DNA of 64,000 nucleotides from a bacterium (GTDB lineage Bacteria; Joyebacterota; Joyebacteria; Joyebacterales; Joyebacteraceae): NCBI GenBank assembly GCA_025774935.1, contig JALGZK010000003.1, positions 1 to 64,000 of the forward strand, read 5' to 3'. Shown piece by piece: positions 56,135 to 63,241 of this stretch (position 1 is its first letter; each line of letters starts with the position of its first letter). The notes under the pieces were generated by a model. It saw only the letters and a program-made list of their open reading frames with translations, ran no database searches and was not told where the DNA came from. The position numbers and the translations under genes were made by a program.

Positions 56135-58084
56135 CTACTTCCGTTCGACGATGCCCTCGCATCCCTGCAGCAGGTGGACGCCGAGGACCTCGTAGGTCGT
56201 CTCGATTCCGGTGAGGAGCTTGACCGCCGCGTTGAAACAACCGAGCCGCGCGCACGTGAGGGCGCCCAGCGGCGAGCCCGTGTCGAGGAGATCGCGGCAG
56301 ACGTGGACGTACGGACATCGCGGCGTGGAGATCTCGACGCGGTTCGGCGTGACCTCCCTGACCTCGAACTGCGACGCGTCCTTGAACAGCCCGGTCGCGA
56401 GCCCGATCTCGATGTAGCTCTCGACCGCCTCCTTGATCGTCGAGGCCGGGCGCGGCTTCACGCCGTACTCGTTCTCGAGGATCCTGAGCCAGTCCTCCGT
56501 GGAGTGCTCGTAGGCACGGTAGGTGAAGAAGTGCGGGCGGCGTCCGTGGAAGTCGCGCGCCGTCTGCTCCATGGCCGTGAGCCAGCAGCGGGCGATCACC
56601 CACCCCGTCTCGCTCGGATCGAGGGCCGTCGGGGTCTCCGGCGGCCCGAGGGCTGCCTTGGAGATGAGCGGCCTGACGTCGGCCTGCTCGTCGTCCCCCG
56701 GCGTGATGCCCAGTCGCGCGAGCTCCTCCCCCACGAGGTCAGGACTGATCTCCCTTCCGAGGTTCTCGGAGAGATCGGTCGCGAGCTGCGCAGCGGACGC
56801 TCCGGGGGTCCGTCCGAGCACGGCCAGGAGCTCGACGCGCTCCTCCTCGGAGAGCCGTTCCCCCTTGCGGGCCGCCGCGCGCGCCTTCGCTTCTTCCTTC
56901 GCGTCCGCGACGACCCGACGCGTGTCCTGCGCGATCGCGAGCTCCTCGTTCGTGTGGATCACGAGAACGTCGGTCTTGCCCGTCCCGATCGAGGCCGAGC
57001 CGCGCCTGTTCTTCTGCGCCGAGAGCTTGACGCCGAGAAACCCGAGTCCCCGACAGACCCGCTCGCGGACGACCGGCGACTTCTCGCCGATCCCGCCCGT
57101 GAAGACGATCGCGTCGAGGCCGCCCATCACGGCGGCGTACGCGCCCACGTACTTTCGGATCCGGTGGCAGAAGACGTCGATCGCGAGCTCCGCGTCCTCG
57201 TTGCCGTCCTCCGCCTCCCGCTCCAGCTCGCGCATGTCGTTCGAGACGCTCGAGACGCCGAGGAGCCCGCTCTCCTTATTGAGGAACGTGTTGACGTCGT
57301 CGATCGAGAGGCCCTCGCGCTCCATGAGATAGGTCACGATGGCCGGGTCGACGTCGCCGCTCCGCGTTCCCATGACGAGTCCCTCGAGCGGGGTGAAACC
57401 CATCGAGGTCTCGACCGAGACGCCGCCCTTGACCGCGGCGACGCTGGCTCCGTTCCCGAGGTGGCACGTCACGAGCTTGAGCTTCTCGATCGGGCGGTCG
57501 AGCGCCCTGGCGGCGGCCGCCGCGACGAACCGGTGCGACGTCCCGTGGAACCCGTACCGCCGGATGCCGAGCTTCCGGTAGGCGGCCATCGGGATCGCGT
57601 ACGTGTACGCCTCGGGCGGCATCTGCTGGTGGAAGGCGGTGTCGAAGACCGCGACCTGCGGGACGTCCGTGAGGAGCTCGATTGCGACCTCGATGCCCCG
57701 GAGGTTGTGCGGGTTGTGGAGCGGAGCGAATCGCGTGCACTCCCTGATGCTCTCGATGACGTCCGCGTCGATCAGCACCGAGTCCTGGAACGCTTCCCCC
57801 GCGTGCACCACCCTGTGCCCCACCGCTTCGATCTCGGACCGGTCGCCGATTGCGCCGTACTCCGGATGAAGGAGGGTCGAGAGCGCGACGCGGATCGCCG
57901 CCTCGTGGTTCGGAACCTCGAGGACCTCCTTGATCTCGCTCTTCCCCGACGAGCGATACGTCAGGAGCGCGTTCCGTGCGCCGACACGCTCCACGAGCCC
58001 CGCTGCGTGGGGCTTCTTCCGCGACGGGTCGATCAGCTGGAACTTGACCGACGAGCTGCCGCAGTTGAGGACCAGGACCTTCAT
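56135..58084 (-). CDS. ackA: Acetate kinase fused to a C-terminal Cys-containing (V4R-like) domain
   Basis: 649 aa; acetate kinase proper is about 400. Residues 1-~395: VLVLNCGSSSVKFQL (Asn7), GHRVVHAGE (Arg91), FDTAFHQQMP (Asp148), RRYGFHGTSH (His180), CHLGNGASV, GTRSGDVDP (Arg241) and FTGGIGEKSP, all active-site motifs present. A basic/acidic linker leads to a helical segment (~410-460, SEEERVELLAVLGRTPGASAAQLATDLSENLG). Residues ~490-649 include YRAYEHSTEDWLRILENEYG, CPYVHVC and CARLGCFNAAVKLLTGIETTYEVLGVHLLQGCEG, recalling V4R-type ligand-binding domains. Likely makes acetyl phosphate/ATP with sensory control. No pta is visible here. ATG from the conserved N-terminus. Confidence 0.93.
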   Translation of the reverse strand: MKVLVLNCGSSSVKFQLIDPSRKKPHAAGLVERVGARNALLTYRSSGKSEIKEVLEVPNHEAAIRVALSTLLHPEYGAIGDRSEIEAVGHRVVHAGEAFQDSVLIDADVIESIRECTRFAPLHNPHNLRGIEVAIELLTDVPQVAVFDTAFHQQMPPEAYTYAIPMAAYRKLGIRRYGFHGTSHRFVAAAAARALDRPIEKLKLVTCHLGNGASVAAVKGGVSVETSMGFTPLEGLVMGTRSGDVDPAIVTYLMEREGLSIDDVNTFLNKESGLLGVSSVSNDMRELEREAEDGNEDAELAIDVFCHRIRKYVGAYAAVMGGLDAIVFTGGIGEKSPVVRERVCRGLGFLGVKLSAQKNRRGSASIGTGKTDVLVIHTNEELAIAQDTRRVVADAKEEAKARAAARKGERLSEEERVELLAVLGRTPGASAAQLATDLSENLGREISPDLVGEELARLGITPGDDEQADVRPLISKAALGPPETPTALDPSETGWVIARCWLTAMEQTARDFHGRRPHFFTYRAYEHSTEDWLRILENEYGVKPRPASTIKEAVESYIEIGLATGLFKDASQFEVREVTPNRVEISTPRCPYVHVCRDLLDTGSPLGALTCARLGCFNAAVKLLTGIETTYEVLGVHLLQGCEGIVERK

Positions 58085-58141
58085 GTGCGCTTCTTCCCTC
58101 GAGAGGTCGTTCGTGAGTGGATGCCTGCTGGCGAACACTCC

Positions 58142-58170
58142 ATGGTAACCCAGCCCGGCCCCCCCCACAA
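58142..58170 (-). promoter_or_regulatory. Candidate promoter of the ackA-HEAT operon
   Basis: Minus strand TTGTGG, 17-base spacer, TACCAT, about 55 bases before the ackA start. Weak to moderate match. Confidence 0.4.
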
Positions 58171-58239
58171 CCGCAATGGGGCGCGGCCCCGCCGGACCTC
58201 CGTGGTTCCGAGGCGGGCCGGGCGGGCTCCCGGCAGGCG

Positions 58240-58268
58240 TTGGAGATTCCCGCGCGTGGTGCTACAAT
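58240..58268 (+). promoter_or_regulatory. Promoter of the antiporter-EIIA operon
   Basis: TTGGAG, 17-base spacer, TACAAT. Predicted start about 73 bases before the antiporter ATG. Confidence 0.6.
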
Positions 58269-58347
58269 CCGTTCCCAACGATGCCCGCGCGCGCGGTCCG
58301 ATGTGGGCCGGCGCCGGCTCGGGGGACCACACCGCGGGACTCGCTCC

Positions 58348-59619
58348 ATGACGCCGGTTCTCGAAGCAATCGTCGGACTCCGCGATCTGCTCCACGGCAA
58401 CCTCATCTTCGGGGTCGGCGCGCTCCTCCTCGCGGGATTCGTGGGCGGGAAGATCGCCACCCGGCTCCGCCTCCCCACGATCTCGGGTTACATCGCGGCG
58501 GGACTCATCCTGGGCCCCTCGATCCTGAACGTCGTACCCGACCGCATCGTCGAGTCGCTGGCCCCGATCCCGCACATAGCGCTCGGGCTCATCGCGATCA
58601 CGATCGGTGCGGAGTTCCGGATCGCGAAGCTCCGGGCGACCGGGCGCAACATCCTCATCATCACGACCGTGCAGCTCATCGCGACGTTCATCGCCGTGAT
58701 CGTGGCGCTCAAGGTCTTCGGCGCCCCTCTTCCGATGGCGCTCCTCCTCGGGGCGATCGCCACGGCGACGGCGCCGGCCGCGACGGTCGCCATCGCGACC
58801 GAGCTCAGGGCGCGCGGCCCGCTAGTCTCGACGCTCTTCGGGGTCGTCGCTCTCGACGACGCGTTCTGCATCACGCTCTTCGGGTTCGTGATGGCGTTCG
58901 CGGCTGTCCTCGTGGGCGGGGTGGCGGGAGCCGGACCGGCCGCGATGATCCTGCACCCACTGCGCGAGATCGTCGTGTCGGTCCTGATCGGCGTGATCGC
59001 TGGCTACATCGTCCACCGTCTCGTCGTGCACAGGAGGAGCAACAACGAGATCATCGTGATCGTGCTAGGGTTCGTTCTTCTCACGAGCGGGATCACGGTC
59101 TCGATCCACGTCTCGCCCCTGATCGCGAACATGACGATGGGGTTCGTGCTCATCAACATGTCGGCGAAGAACTCGCGGATCATGAGGATCCTCGAGCCCC
59201 TGAGCCCGCCGATCTATGCGGCGTTCTTCGCGCTCGCGGGTACGGAGCTCGACATCAGGACCCTCGCGGCGACGGGAGTGCTCGGGCTCATCTACCTCCT
59301 CGCGCGGGCCCTCGGCAAGTACGGCGGCGCGTACGTCGGAGCTTCGATGGCGCGCGAGTCGGCGATCACGCGGAAGTACCTCGGACTCGGACTCCTGCCA
59401 CAGGCGGGCGTCGCGATCGGCCTCATCCTCATCCTCGAGGACACGCCGACGTTCACTGAGCTCCCGTACATGCAGCAGATGGTGAACATCGTGCTCGCGT
59501 CGATCCTCGTGAACGAGATCGTCGGGCCGCCCCTGACCAAGCTCGCACTCGAGCGGTCGGGCTCCGCCAGGCGGAAGCTCGGGGGCGGACGGAGTACGCC
59601 GCAGAAGACGGAGGCCTAG
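58348..59619 (+). CDS. Cation:proton antiporter (CPA2/KefB-NhaP-like)
   Basis: 423 aa, 12-13 membrane segments. LAGFVGGKIATRLRLPTISGYIAAGLILGPS, ALGLIAITIGAEFR, LGAIATATAPAATVAIATELRARGPLVSTLFGVVALDDAFCITLFGF (the Asp pair of the exchanger core lies in VALDDAF), and LPQAGVAIGLILI near the end. Exchanges Na+ or K+ for H+; cation unassigned. The start is ATG at 58348: the frame before it is not membrane-like. No cytoplasmic TrkA domain; instead the next gene, 3 bases away, encodes an EIIA-like regulator, a pairing seen in other bacteria that suggests phosphorylation-linked control. Confidence 0.92.
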   Translation: MTPVLEAIVGLRDLLHGNLIFGVGALLLAGFVGGKIATRLRLPTISGYIAAGLILGPSILNVVPDRIVESLAPIPHIALGLIAITIGAEFRIAKLRATGRNILIITTVQLIATFIAVIVALKVFGAPLPMALLLGAIATATAPAATVAIATELRARGPLVSTLFGVVALDDAFCITLFGFVMAFAAVLVGGVAGAGPAAMILHPLREIVVSVLIGVIAGYIVHRLVVHRRSNNEIIVIVLGFVLLTSGITVSIHVSPLIANMTMGFVLINMSAKNSRIMRILEPLSPPIYAAFFALAGTELDIRTLAATGVLGLIYLLARALGKYGGAYVGASMARESAITRKYLGLGLLPQAGVAIGLILILEDTPTFTELPYMQQMVNIVLASILVNEIVGPPLTKLALERSGSARRKLGGGRSTPQKTEA

Positions 59620-59622
59620 AAC

Positions 59623-60450
59623 ATGAAGCTGATAGAAGCGCTGGTGGTCGAGAGCATCGAGGCGAGCCTCCGGGCGCGAACGAAGGAGGAGCTCTTCCGC
59701 GAGATGGTCGGGCTTCTCAAGAAGAACCCCGCGCTCGCCGAGGTGGACGAGTCGACGATCCTGAAGGCCCTGAACGAGCGGGAGAAGCAGGCGACGACGG
59801 GCGTGGGGAAAGAGGTGGGGATCCCGCACGGGAAGATCATGGGGCTCTCGACGATCGTGGGCGCCATCGGCGTCGCGAAGCGGGGCATCGAGTACGGCTC
59901 GGTCGACGGGCTCCCGGTCCGGTTCGTGGTCGCCATGGTCGCTCCGCCGGAAGCGTCGCAGGACTACCTCCGCGTCCTCGCCAAGGTCGCAAGGCTCCTC
60001 TCCGACCCGTCGTTCACGGAGACGCTCATCACGGCGACCTCCGGGAAGGCCATCCTCGACAGGATCCACGAGATCGAGGCAGCCGCGGCGCCCGTGACCG
60101 CCACCGAGGATCGCGTGCTCCTCCTCTTCGAGCTAACGGACCCCGACTACTTCGACGCAGTCGTGGAGTACTTCACCGAGGTCGGCGGGACGAGCGCGAC
60201 CGTGATGGACGCGCGGAACGTCCAGGGGTTCATCACGAAGGTCCCGCTGTTCGCCGACTTCTCGAGGGTGTTCACCGAGGGTCAGGAGTCAGGCAATATC
60301 TTCCTCCTGGTGCTCGACAAGGGCGCCGTCGACAGGTTCATCGAGGGGATCGAGGAGATCATCGGCGACCTCGACGAAGAGGGCCGCGGCGTCGCGATCG
60401 CGATGGACATCTGCTACGTGAAGGGGACGACCAGCGCGATCGAGTTCTAG
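59623..60450 (+). CDS. EIIA-Ntr (PtsN-like) domain fused to a PII-like domain
   Basis: 275 aa. Residues 1-~155: PTS_EIIA_2 fold with ALNEREKQATTGVGKEVGIPHGKI (phosphorylatable His69), VAMVAPPEASQDYLRVLAKVARLLSDPSF. Residues ~165-275: VLLLFELTDPDYFDAVVEYFTEVGGTSATVMDARN and NIFLLVLDKGAVDRFIEGIEEIIGDLDEEGRGVAIAMDICYVKG, a beta-alpha-beta pattern like PII/CutA proteins. Cytoplasmic regulator, translationally linked to the antiporter, so probably modulates it in response to phosphorylation or a bound nucleotide. Ligand not deducible. Confidence 0.88.
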   Translation: MKLIEALVVESIEASLRARTKEELFREMVGLLKKNPALAEVDESTILKALNEREKQATTGVGKEVGIPHGKIMGLSTIVGAIGVAKRGIEYGSVDGLPVRFVVAMVAPPEASQDYLRVLAKVARLLSDPSFTETLITATSGKAILDRIHEIEAAAAPVTATEDRVLLLFELTDPDYFDAVVEYFTEVGGTSATVMDARNVQGFITKVPLFADFSRVFTEGQESGNIFLLVLDKGAVDRFIEGIEEIIGDLDEEGRGVAIAMDICYVKGTTSAIEF

Positions 60451-60490
60451 GCCGAGGCTCATGAATCGGAACCCCCGGAGCGCCCCTTTC

Positions 60491-60519
60491 TTGACACCTC
60501 TCACTATCTCTGATATACT
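60491..60519 (+). promoter_or_regulatory. Consensus promoter of the secreted subtilisin
   Basis: TTGACA, 17-base spacer, TATACT. Predicted start near 60526, leader of about 150 bases. Confidence 0.85.
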
Positions 60520-60627
60520 CCGGTGGGTGCGTCTGCCCGAGAAGAGAGCGCGCCACGAGAGGAACAACCGAGCCGACCTGTACCCCACGACCCCATGGCG
60601 ATGACACGAGCGAGACACGATCATGCG

Positions 60628-60655
60628 GCCCCGATGTCCCCAGCGACATCGGGGC
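60628..60655 (+). promoter_or_regulatory. Leader hairpin upstream of the subtilisin SD
   Basis: Perfect 11-bp GCCCCGATGTC/GACATCGGGGC stem with a 6-base loop, ending 7 bases before AAAGGAG. No T-run follows, so mRNA stabilisation or translational control is more likely than termination. Confidence 0.6.
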
Positions 60656-60675
60656 GCTCACGAAAGGAGCCCGCC

Positions 60676-63084
60676 GTGCCGCGTGCACCGCGCCTGGCTG
60701 TTCTGACGTTGCTCGCCTTTTCCCTGACGCTCACCTCGGGAGTCCTCCGGGCGGAGACGATCCACCTCCTCACCCACCCCTTCGATCCTGCAGAGGGCGA
60801 GCCCGCGATCGAGTCGTGGCTCCGGGCTGCCGACGCGGTCCCTGGCGAAGCCGCCTACTACCTCGTCCAGCTAACCGGTCCCCCGACCGACGGGCGGAAG
60901 GCCGCGGTCGAGTCCGCAGGCGGCGACCTCATCGCGTACGTCCCCGACAACGCGTGGATCGTGCGGATGGACGCCGCGGCGCGGGACGCGCTCGTGGCCT
61001 CCGTTGAGATCGCGTGGATCGGCCCGTACCACCCGGCGTACAAGCTGAGCCCCACGATCGGGACGCACGAGCTCTTCGATCCGACGCGCGCGGCCGACTC
61101 ATTCCTCACGCTCAGGGTCCGCGTGTTCGACGACCTCGTCGGGACGGCGGCCGCCATCGAGGCCCTCGGGGCGGAGGTGCTGGAGATCTCCGACGACGGG
61201 TTCCAGAAGCTCGCGGTCGTCCACGCGTCGCCGGCGCTCGTGCCCGCGATGGCAGGGCACCGGGAGGTGTGGTGGATCGAGGAGAAGCCCGAGTTCTTCC
61301 TCATGAACGACTCGACGGAGTGGGTCGTCCAGTCGAACGTCCCGGGATCGACGCCGATCTGGCAGTCCGGGATCCACGGCGAGGGGCAGGTCATCGCCGT
61401 CATGGACTCGGGCCTCGACTACAACTCGTGCTGGTTCCGCGAGGTCGGCGGCGCGGCGCCCGGACCCACGCACCGGAAGGTCATCGACTACTCGCTCTAC
61501 GGCGGGTACGTCTACGACGGGTGCACCGACGGGCACGGGACGCACGTCTGCGGCACGCTCGCCGGCGACCAGTCGTACATCAACCCCGGCAACTACGACT
61601 ACAACGGCATGGCTTACAAGGCCAAGCTCGCGCTCCAGGACGTCGGCCAGGACGACGACTGGAGCTGCACGACAGGGCAGGTCGTGATCCCGACGAGCCT
61701 GACGTCCGCCTACACGAACGCCTACAACCTGGGCGCGCGCGTGCACTCGAACTCGTGGGGCGGCGGCAGCAACGAGTACGATACGTACTGCGGGAACATC
61801 GACGCGTTCATGTGGGCGCATCCCGACTTCCTGGTGGTGTTCGCCGCCGGGAACTCCGGCCCGTCGGGCAGCACGGTCACGTACCCCGGCACCGCGAAGA
61901 ACTGCGTCACCGTGGGCGCGACGCGCCGGGCGACCCTTCAGCACCAGATGGCGGGCTACTCGAGCCGGGGACCCGCCCATGACGGACGCCTGAAGCCGAC
62001 CGTGACGGCGCCGGGAGGCGAGGCGGGCTACGCGTACATCAACTCGGCGAACAACAACGTCGGCAACCCGCCGGCCCAGACGTGCGCCATCTCGAGCTCC
62101 CCGTTCCAGGGGACGTCGATGGCGACGCCGGCCGTGGCGGGCTGCGCTGCCCTCGCGCGGCAGTACTTCACGGAGGGCTGGTATCCGTCAGGCACGGCAT
62201 CGCCCGCCGACGAGCACACGCCGAGCGCGGCGCTCATGAAGGCCGTCATCGTGAACTCGGCCGATGACATGTTCGGGAGCGGCTCCCCGCCGAGCGTCCC
62301 TAACAACGACGAGGGGTGGGGCCGCGTCCTCCTGGACGACGCGCTCTACTTCGACGGCGACGCCCGCGAGCTCATCGCGGACGACGTGACGCCCGGCGTC
62401 GGCCAGGGCGGGACCGAGGTCTTCGAGTTCGAGGTGGACACCGGCGCGGTCCCGCTCGAGATAGTCCTCGTGTGGACCGACTACACGGCGACCTCCGGAT
62501 GCGCCATCGCTATCCAGAACAACCTCGACCTGACGGTCACCTCCCCGGGGGGCACGGCCTTCAAGGGTAACGTGTTCGTCGGCGGCCAGTCGGTGACCGG
62601 CGGCGCGTACGACGCACGGAACGTCGAGGAGGTCGTGCGTCTCGCGAGCCCGGACGTCGGCGTCTACACCGTCGAGGTCGCGGGCACGACCGTTCCACAC
62701 GCGCCGCAGCCGTTCGCGCTCGTGTCGACGGGCTCGTTCGCGAACTGGCCGTCGACGACCGGAATCGACGGAAGAGACCCGGACGACATCGGGCGGCCGT
62801 TCGAGTTCGTGTCCGTGACGCCCAACCCGTTCAACCCGTCGACCACGGTCACCTACCGGCTCTTCCCCGTCGGGACCGGAACGGCGCGCGCGACGCTCCG
62901 GATCTACAGCGTGGACGGCAGGCTCGTCCGGACGCTCGTCGACCGGGTGCAGGACCCCGGCCGACACGTCGTGACCTGGGACGGCCGCGACGCCGACGGC
63001 TTCGCGGCAGCGAGCGGCGTCTACTTCTGCGAACTGGGCTACGGCGGCGAGATCGAGACGCGGAAGGTGACGCTCTTGAAGTAG
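60676..63084 (+). CDS. Secreted subtilisin-family (S8) serine peptidase with C-terminal sorting tail
   Basis: 802 aa from the GTG at 60676 (AAAGGAG 6 bases upstream; LAVLTLLAFSLTLTSGVLRA is the signal peptide). Prodomain ~30-215. Catalytic triad Asp244 (VIAVMDSGLD), His287 (DGHGTHVCGTLAG) and Ser481 (FQGTSMATPAVAGCAAL), with Asn393 in AAGNSGP as oxyanion residue: all intact. Residues ~560-690 look like a P-domain-type jelly roll (NNLDLTVTSPGGTAFKGNVFVGG). Sorting tail from ~715 (SVTPNPFNPSTTVTYRL...GVYFCELG...VTLLK). Predicted active extracellular protease sharing the export route of the C25 proteins. Confidence 0.94.
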   Translation: MPRAPRLAVLTLLAFSLTLTSGVLRAETIHLLTHPFDPAEGEPAIESWLRAADAVPGEAAYYLVQLTGPPTDGRKAAVESAGGDLIAYVPDNAWIVRMDAAARDALVASVEIAWIGPYHPAYKLSPTIGTHELFDPTRAADSFLTLRVRVFDDLVGTAAAIEALGAEVLEISDDGFQKLAVVHASPALVPAMAGHREVWWIEEKPEFFLMNDSTEWVVQSNVPGSTPIWQSGIHGEGQVIAVMDSGLDYNSCWFREVGGAAPGPTHRKVIDYSLYGGYVYDGCTDGHGTHVCGTLAGDQSYINPGNYDYNGMAYKAKLALQDVGQDDDWSCTTGQVVIPTSLTSAYTNAYNLGARVHSNSWGGGSNEYDTYCGNIDAFMWAHPDFLVVFAAGNSGPSGSTVTYPGTAKNCVTVGATRRATLQHQMAGYSSRGPAHDGRLKPTVTAPGGEAGYAYINSANNNVGNPPAQTCAISSSPFQGTSMATPAVAGCAALARQYFTEGWYPSGTASPADEHTPSAALMKAVIVNSADDMFGSGSPPSVPNNDEGWGRVLLDDALYFDGDARELIADDVTPGVGQGGTEVFEFEVDTGAVPLEIVLVWTDYTATSGCAIAIQNNLDLTVTSPGGTAFKGNVFVGGQSVTGGAYDARNVEEVVRLASPDVGVYTVEVAGTTVPHAPQPFALVSTGSFANWPSTTGIDGRDPDDIGRPFEFVSVTPNPFNPSTTVTYRLFPVGTGTARATLRIYSVDGRLVRTLVDRVQDPGRHVVTWDGRDADGFAAASGVYFCELGYGGEIETRKVTLLK

Positions 63085-63106
63085 AGCTCGTCGAGAGGCG
63101 GCGGGC

Positions 63107-63135
63107 TGGACGCCGTCAGGCAGCGCCTCTATAAT
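63107..63135 (+). promoter_or_regulatory. Candidate promoter overlapping the terminator region
   Basis: TGGACG, 17-base spacer, perfect TATAAT at 63130-63135, directly abutting the downstream hairpin; predicted start lies inside that hairpin. Confidence 0.5.
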
Positions 63136-63165
63136 GGGCCCCTGCTCCTCCGGGAGCGGGGGCCC
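63136..63165 (+). terminator. Hairpin after the subtilisin gene
   Basis: GGGCCCC-GCTC/GAGC-GGGGCCC stem with a 6-base loop then GTTCTCATC. About 50 bases past the subtilisin stop. Confidence 0.6.
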
Positions 63166-63241
63166 GTTCTCATCGCGGGCGGACTCCCGGCGTGGGTCGC
63201 GCACGCGGCCACGCCGAACCTGGCGAACGAGAGGAGACGCT

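Noticed and set aside
58117-58347. Upstream extension of the antiporter
   Set aside because: It crosses the promoter and is not membrane-like; the hydrophobic protein begins at 58348.
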